NCBI GenBank assembly: GCA_017409915.1
Contig: JAFQRU010000160.1
Span: forward strand, 1-8,389
Length of the DNA: 8,389 bases
Source of the DNA: Clostridia bacterium
GTDB lineage: Bacteria > Bacillota > Clostridia > Monoglobales > Monoglobaceae
Direction: 5' to 3'
Part shown: piece by piece, positions 5,713 through 8,389 of the stretch
How the letters are laid out: each line of letters opens with the position of its first letter
Numbering within the stretch: position 1 is the stretch's first letter
Made by a program: the position numbers and the translations under genes
The notes under the pieces: model-generated
The model's database searches: none
Told to the model about the DNA's origin: nothing
Seen by the model: only the letters and a program-made list of their open reading frames with translations

Positions 5713-7411
5713 ATTCAATAGTTAAACACTCTGGACCATTTATCGAAAAGATTTGGGCAATATAACTCTCAGGGGTGTGCATTTTCATAGCATCACCACT
5801 CAACAACTCTGCCATCTCTATCAATTTGCTCATTCCTATTTCTTCGTTTATGATTTTATAAGGATTTTTCCCAAATTTCAGACAAATGGCTCCAAAATAA
5901 TAAAGATTTTCTGACGCATCCCCAAACTCCTTCTTGATATTTTCAAAAAAATCAGCATCTTCTACTTTATTTAGGAGTTCTCTTCCCTCCTTCTTGTATT
6001 TGATTAAAATTCCATCTTTTAAAGAAGGCACAACCCAATTGTTGTTGCCATTTTTTATTTTGGTGTTTTTTAACTCTATAAAATCCATAATTATTTTTTC
6101 ATAGTGCTTTGCATATTTTTCTTTATCTTTTATGGCTGTGGTTAAACTGTCAACAGTCGTTTTAATTTGCTTACTTTGATTTTCTTCTTCAATTTCTGTA
6201 AGACTAAGCCTCTTACCATTGCTTATTTTTTGATAGATCTCCTCAATTTTTTCAGTTTGGGTTTTGGCTACATTCTCACTGTAACTACTGAGATATGGAA
6301 GGGTAACATCTCGCCCGAATCTTTGATATCCCCAGCTATAAGGCACAACCAAAGGAACTAAATCATTCTCGCTTACAACATTATAAATATAATTATATTT
6401 TTTGTCTTTTGCGCTGTTTAAGGTGGTTACTCTAGGAGAAGCAAATGTATAGGCATATATGTTTTTTCGGTCAATTGTTCCCCTGTCTCCAATCTGAGAC
6501 GCCACTATATTTGCCACTGCTCCTCCTCGGCTAAATCCGCATATCCAAAGCTTTGTTTTTTCAGGTTTATCGTCTAGATATTCAGACAGTTCAGTGGTCA
6601 CTTCCTTGGCTGACGCTAAAAAGCCCTTGTGCGTTTCTCCATCCCCTAAATTAAAATTGCTGACCCATTCATTACCGTATACCCCACCTCGTATAACCAC
6701 CGCAACAAGGAGATAATCTTCCTTGTCGATGTTTATATTTTTCTCCGCAAAAGTAAAAGCAACTTTATCTGTTTTGTCGTTTAAAGATTTATCATAATTA
6801 TATGTTTTAATATTTGAAAATCCTAGTTTTTGGCAAAGCTCAACTATATTTTTATCTCTATCTACTTTCCCGTCATCTCCCCAGAAAGCATCAGCCTCTT
6901 TCGATGAAAATGCAGCGGATGCAAGACTTACTGACGACTGTGCCAACGGATGATTATATCTTGTTGCTTCCTGAATAAAAAAATCATCGCTGTATTCGAC
7001 TAAAAACTCTCTGCCACTGCTTAATCTGGCATTTACCGTATCAGGCTTTATAACATGAATTTCGTCGCCTATAACGACAGTCTTTCCGCCTAAAACATCT
7101 CCTGGAAAAGACGAGGGTAATAAAACTTTATCATCTTCAACTTTAACTTCATATGGCATTGCTTTTCCGAAAAGTTCAACTTCTCCTGTATTTGTATCTA
7201 TCTTAAAATTTTCTTTGTTAATCCCCATCTTCTCAATCAAGCTGTCTGCAAGAATATACAACTCTTCGCCCACCATATCCCCCTTAACTCTTATTTTTCT
7301 GTCTCCTATATAGATGTCAGCCTCGTCCTCTTTAAATATTATTATAGAAATTATGGCTAAAACAACGCTTAAAACCGTTCCAATAATGCTCAGCACAGTT
7401 TTCTTCTTCAC
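5711..7411 (-). CDS. Membrane-anchored class 3 lipase-like alpha/beta hydrolase
   Basis: The 566 residues begin with MKKK and a hydrophobic segment (about 5-26) followed by acidic residues. This predicts a signal anchor with the rest outside the cell; no clear cleavage site is seen. Residues about 32-121 (IYIGDRKIRV, then ELYILADSLIEKMG and TNTGEVELFG) resemble the stalk-like copper amine oxidase N-terminal domain, a tentative match. The hydrolase part follows: an RG pair at 241-242 then W249 and N252, HKGF (261-264), nucleophile S294 in GFSRG (292-296), ASPRV (324-328), probable catalytic D350 in SENDLVP and probable H545 in MHTPESY. The 385-500 region is lysine-rich and helical, possibly a lid. 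The order fits lipase class 3, but substrate is unknown. The start is GTG (7409-7411): an in-frame TAA at 7415-7417 excludes upstream starts, and GAGGTG lies 9 nt away. Base composition is clearly lower in GC than the neighbours. Confidence 0.85.
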   Translation of the reverse strand: MKKKTVLSIIGTVLSVVLAIISIIIFKEDEADIYIGDRKIRVKGDMVGEELYILADSLIEKMGINKENFKIDTNTGEVELFGKAMPYEVKVEDDKVLLPSSFPGDVLGGKTVVIGDEIHVIKPDTVNARLSSGREFLVEYSDDFFIQEATRYNHPLAQSSVSLASAAFSSKEADAFWGDDGKVDRDKNIVELCQKLGFSNIKTYNYDKSLNDKTDKVAFTFAEKNINIDKEDYLLVAVVIRGGVYGNEWVSNFNLGDGETHKGFLASAKEVTTELSEYLDDKPEKTKLWICGFSRGGAVANIVASQIGDRGTIDRKNIYAYTFASPRVTTLNSAKDKKYNYIYNVVSENDLVPLVVPYSWGYQRFGRDVTLPYLSSYSENVAKTQTEKIEEIYQKISNGKRLSLTEIEEENQSKQIKTTVDSLTTAIKDKEKYAKHYEKIIMDFIELKNTKIKNGNNNWVVPSLKDGILIKYKKEGRELLNKVEDADFFENIKKEFGDASENLYYFGAICLKFGKNPYKIINEEIGMSKLIEMAELLSGDAMKMHTPESYIAQIFSINGPECLTIE

Positions 7412-7433
7412 CTTTTAAAGCACCTCGTTTTCC

Positions 7434-7448
7434 ATTGGATATGCCAAT
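7434..7448. repeat. Short inverted repeat ATTGG-N5-CCAAT overlapping the gpr -35 region
   Basis: The arms 7434-7438 and 7444-7448 are perfect 5-bp complements around ATATG. Further TTGG and CCAA words lie nearby (7454-7457). It could be an operator in the shared lipase/gpr upstream region, but five base pairs in AT-rich DNA can arise by chance. Confidence 0.25.
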
Positions 7449-7465
7449 ATTTTTTGGACATAATA
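7437..7465 (+). promoter_or_regulatory. Predicted forespore (sigma-F/sigma-G) promoter of gpr
   Basis: CATAATA (7459-7465) matches the sigma-F/sigma-G -10 pattern (CAT-A-TA type). GGATA (7437-7441), 17 nt upstream, is close to the -35 pattern (G-ATA/G type). The start would fall near 7472, ahead of the AGGAG site at 7491-7495. Because gpr is a known sigma-G/sigma-F regulon gene in Bacillus, location and gene identity support the call. The consensus is from memory and was not scored. Confidence 0.6.
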
Positions 7466-7478
7466 GCAATTAATATAT

Positions 7479-7509
7479 ATTATACACATTAGGAGTGATT
7501 ATATGTCAT
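7479..7509 (-). promoter_or_regulatory. Possible sigma-A promoter of the lipase-like gene
   Basis: On the minus strand a perfect TATAAT (7479-7484) lies 19 nt downstream of ATGACA (7504-7509), which differs from TTGACA at one base. The spacing is longer than the optimal 17, and the -35 box overlaps the gpr start codon. The resulting leader would be about 60 nt. AT-rich sequence makes chance TATAAT matches common, so this is tentative. Confidence 0.3.
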
Positions 7510-8389
7510 ACAGCGCAAGAACAGACCTTGCTATTGAAAATTATGAGATGTATATGGAAGCATCAAAGCTCGAAAACGAGCTTGAAGGTGTTGAGATTAA
7601 AACTGAGTATCCTTTTGAGGAAACAAAGATTTCAAGAGTTAACATTATTTCAGAAAAAGGTGCATCTATCCTTAAAAAATCGGTAGGAACTTATATAACC
7701 ATTGATATTCCACCAGCAATTTATAACGAGCAAACCGCGTATGAAAACATATGCAAAGTGGTTGCAAAGGAGCTTTCCGCTCTTTTAGAGAAAGAAAACA
7801 TAGAAACCGTCTTGGTTATAGGTCTTGGAAACAGGAATGTAACCCCAGACGCATTAGGCCCTGCCGTTGTCGACTCTCTTTTGGTAACCCGTCATTTAAT
7901 CCAGTACATGCCCGAGGAAATTGATAAGCGTTTAAAACCTCTTTGCGCTCTTGCGCCCGGAGTTTTGGGTATAACAGGAATTGAAACTATGGAAATTGTC
8001 AAAGGTGTTTGCGAAAAGGTTAAACCGTCTGTTTTAATCGTTATCGACGCCCTATGTTCAAGAAGTATGGAGCGAATCAACACAACCATTCAGATATCAA
8101 ATACAGGCATAACACCAGGGGCTGGGGTTGGAAACACCCGAATGGCCCTTGATAAAAAAACTCTTGGCATTCCCGTCATTGCAATCGGGGTTCCGACAGT
8201 GGTTGACGCAGCCACAATAACCGGGGATACTATTGACATGTTAATAAGCGACTTAAAGGAAAACGCCAAGGAAAACGAGCCACTTTATAAAATGTTGACA
8301 ACTATTAACGAAGAAGACAAATACCCATTAATAAAACAGTCGCTCCACAAAAATATCGGAGACTTTATAGTTACACCAAAAGAAATTGA
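7503..8389 (+). CDS. gpr: Germination protease GPR (SASP-specific, peptidase family A25), 3'-truncated by the window edge
   Basis: GPR cleaves the small acid-soluble proteins that coat spore DNA, early in germination. It is made as a zymogen in the forespore. The open frame gives 295 residues and is still open at the last base; the end, TPKEI plus an Asp/Glu codon start, is typical shortly before the normal C-terminus, so only a short tail is missing. Key motifs are GLGNRNVTPDALGP (107-120) with probable catalytic D116, and VIDALCSRS (180-188) with probable catalytic D182; their 66-residue spacing equals that of Asp127/Asp193 in the Bacillus megaterium enzyme, as I recall. INTTIQISNTG (192-202), PGAGVGNTR (205-213) and GIPVIAIGVPTVVDA (222-236) are near-identical to the family. 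RTDLA (6-10) marks the expected self-processing point, predicting an unusually short propeptide. The ATG has AGGAG 7 nt upstream, and an in-frame TAG at 7464-7466 excludes longer forms. Confidence 0.97.
   Translation, partial: MSYSARTDLAIENYEMYMEASKLENELEGVEIKTEYPFEETKISRVNIISEKGASILKKSVGTYITIDIPPAIYNEQTAYENICKVVAKELSALLEKENIETVLVIGLGNRNVTPDALGPAVVDSLLVTRHLIQYMPEEIDKRLKPLCALAPGVLGITGIETMEIVKGVCEKVKPSVLIVIDALCSRSMERINTTIQISNTGITPGAGVGNTRMALDKKTLGIPVIAIGVPTVVDAATITGDTIDMLISDLKENAKENEPLYKMLTTINEEDKYPLIKQSLHKNIGDFIVTPKEI

Noticed and set aside
7495..7686. 63-codon plus-strand ORF at the start of gpr, and a 65-codon minus ORF at 7892-8089
   Set aside because: Both overlap gpr in other frames. The gpr frame carries the complete family motif set.
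1..8389. Mobile element, defence system, CRISPR array, tRNA or riboswitch
   Set aside because: Reading both strands gave no transposase, integrase, direct-repeat array, cloverleaf or riboswitch-like conserved leader. Coding density is high, and no stretch over 300 bases lacks a gene.

Overview
The window reads as an ordinary chromosomal housekeeping segment of an endospore-forming member of the Clostridia (Firmicutes). Three things point there: a germination protease (gpr) gene, which occurs only in spore formers; strong Shine-Dalgarno sites of the GGAGG type; and a moderately AT-rich sequence. I cannot assign a genus. It contains eight protein-coding genes, two of them cut by the window edges, and no RNA genes, insertion sequences, CRISPR arrays or riboswitches that I can support.

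Layout. (1) The 3' part of prmC (+), the release-factor glutamine methyltransferase, runs in from the left edge and converges on a minus-strand operon. (2) That operon, read right to left, is a UPF0237 ACT-domain protein, a UPF0210/DUF711 (PFL-family) protein and a PAP2-family membrane phosphatase. It shares one bidirectional terminator hairpin with prmC. (3) A divergent promoter region at about 2895-3043 separates this operon from a plus-strand pair, ygiQ (radical SAM) and folD. The ygiQ reading frame runs 125 nt into folD. (4) folD converges on a minus-strand gene for a membrane-anchored class-3-lipase-like protein, again across a shared hairpin terminator. (5) That gene diverges from gpr (+), which runs off the right edge about one short C-terminal segment before its expected end. 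The gpr upstream region carries a good match to a forespore (sigma-F/sigma-G) promoter.

How the genes relate. prmC serves translation termination and folD serves one-carbon metabolism. gpr degrades small acid-soluble spore proteins at germination. The UPF0237/UPF0210 pair is a widespread conserved gene couple of unknown biochemical role. The lipase-like gene looks accessory: it is clearly AT-richer than its neighbours, and the protein is anchored at the membrane with an outward-facing hydrolase domain.

I found no convincing new multi-gene system. The items most worth a second look are the long ygiQ/folD overlap, the UPF0237-UPF0210-PAP2 operon, the anchored lipase-like protein sharing a promoter region with gpr, and the hairpin that contains the stop codons of two convergent genes.
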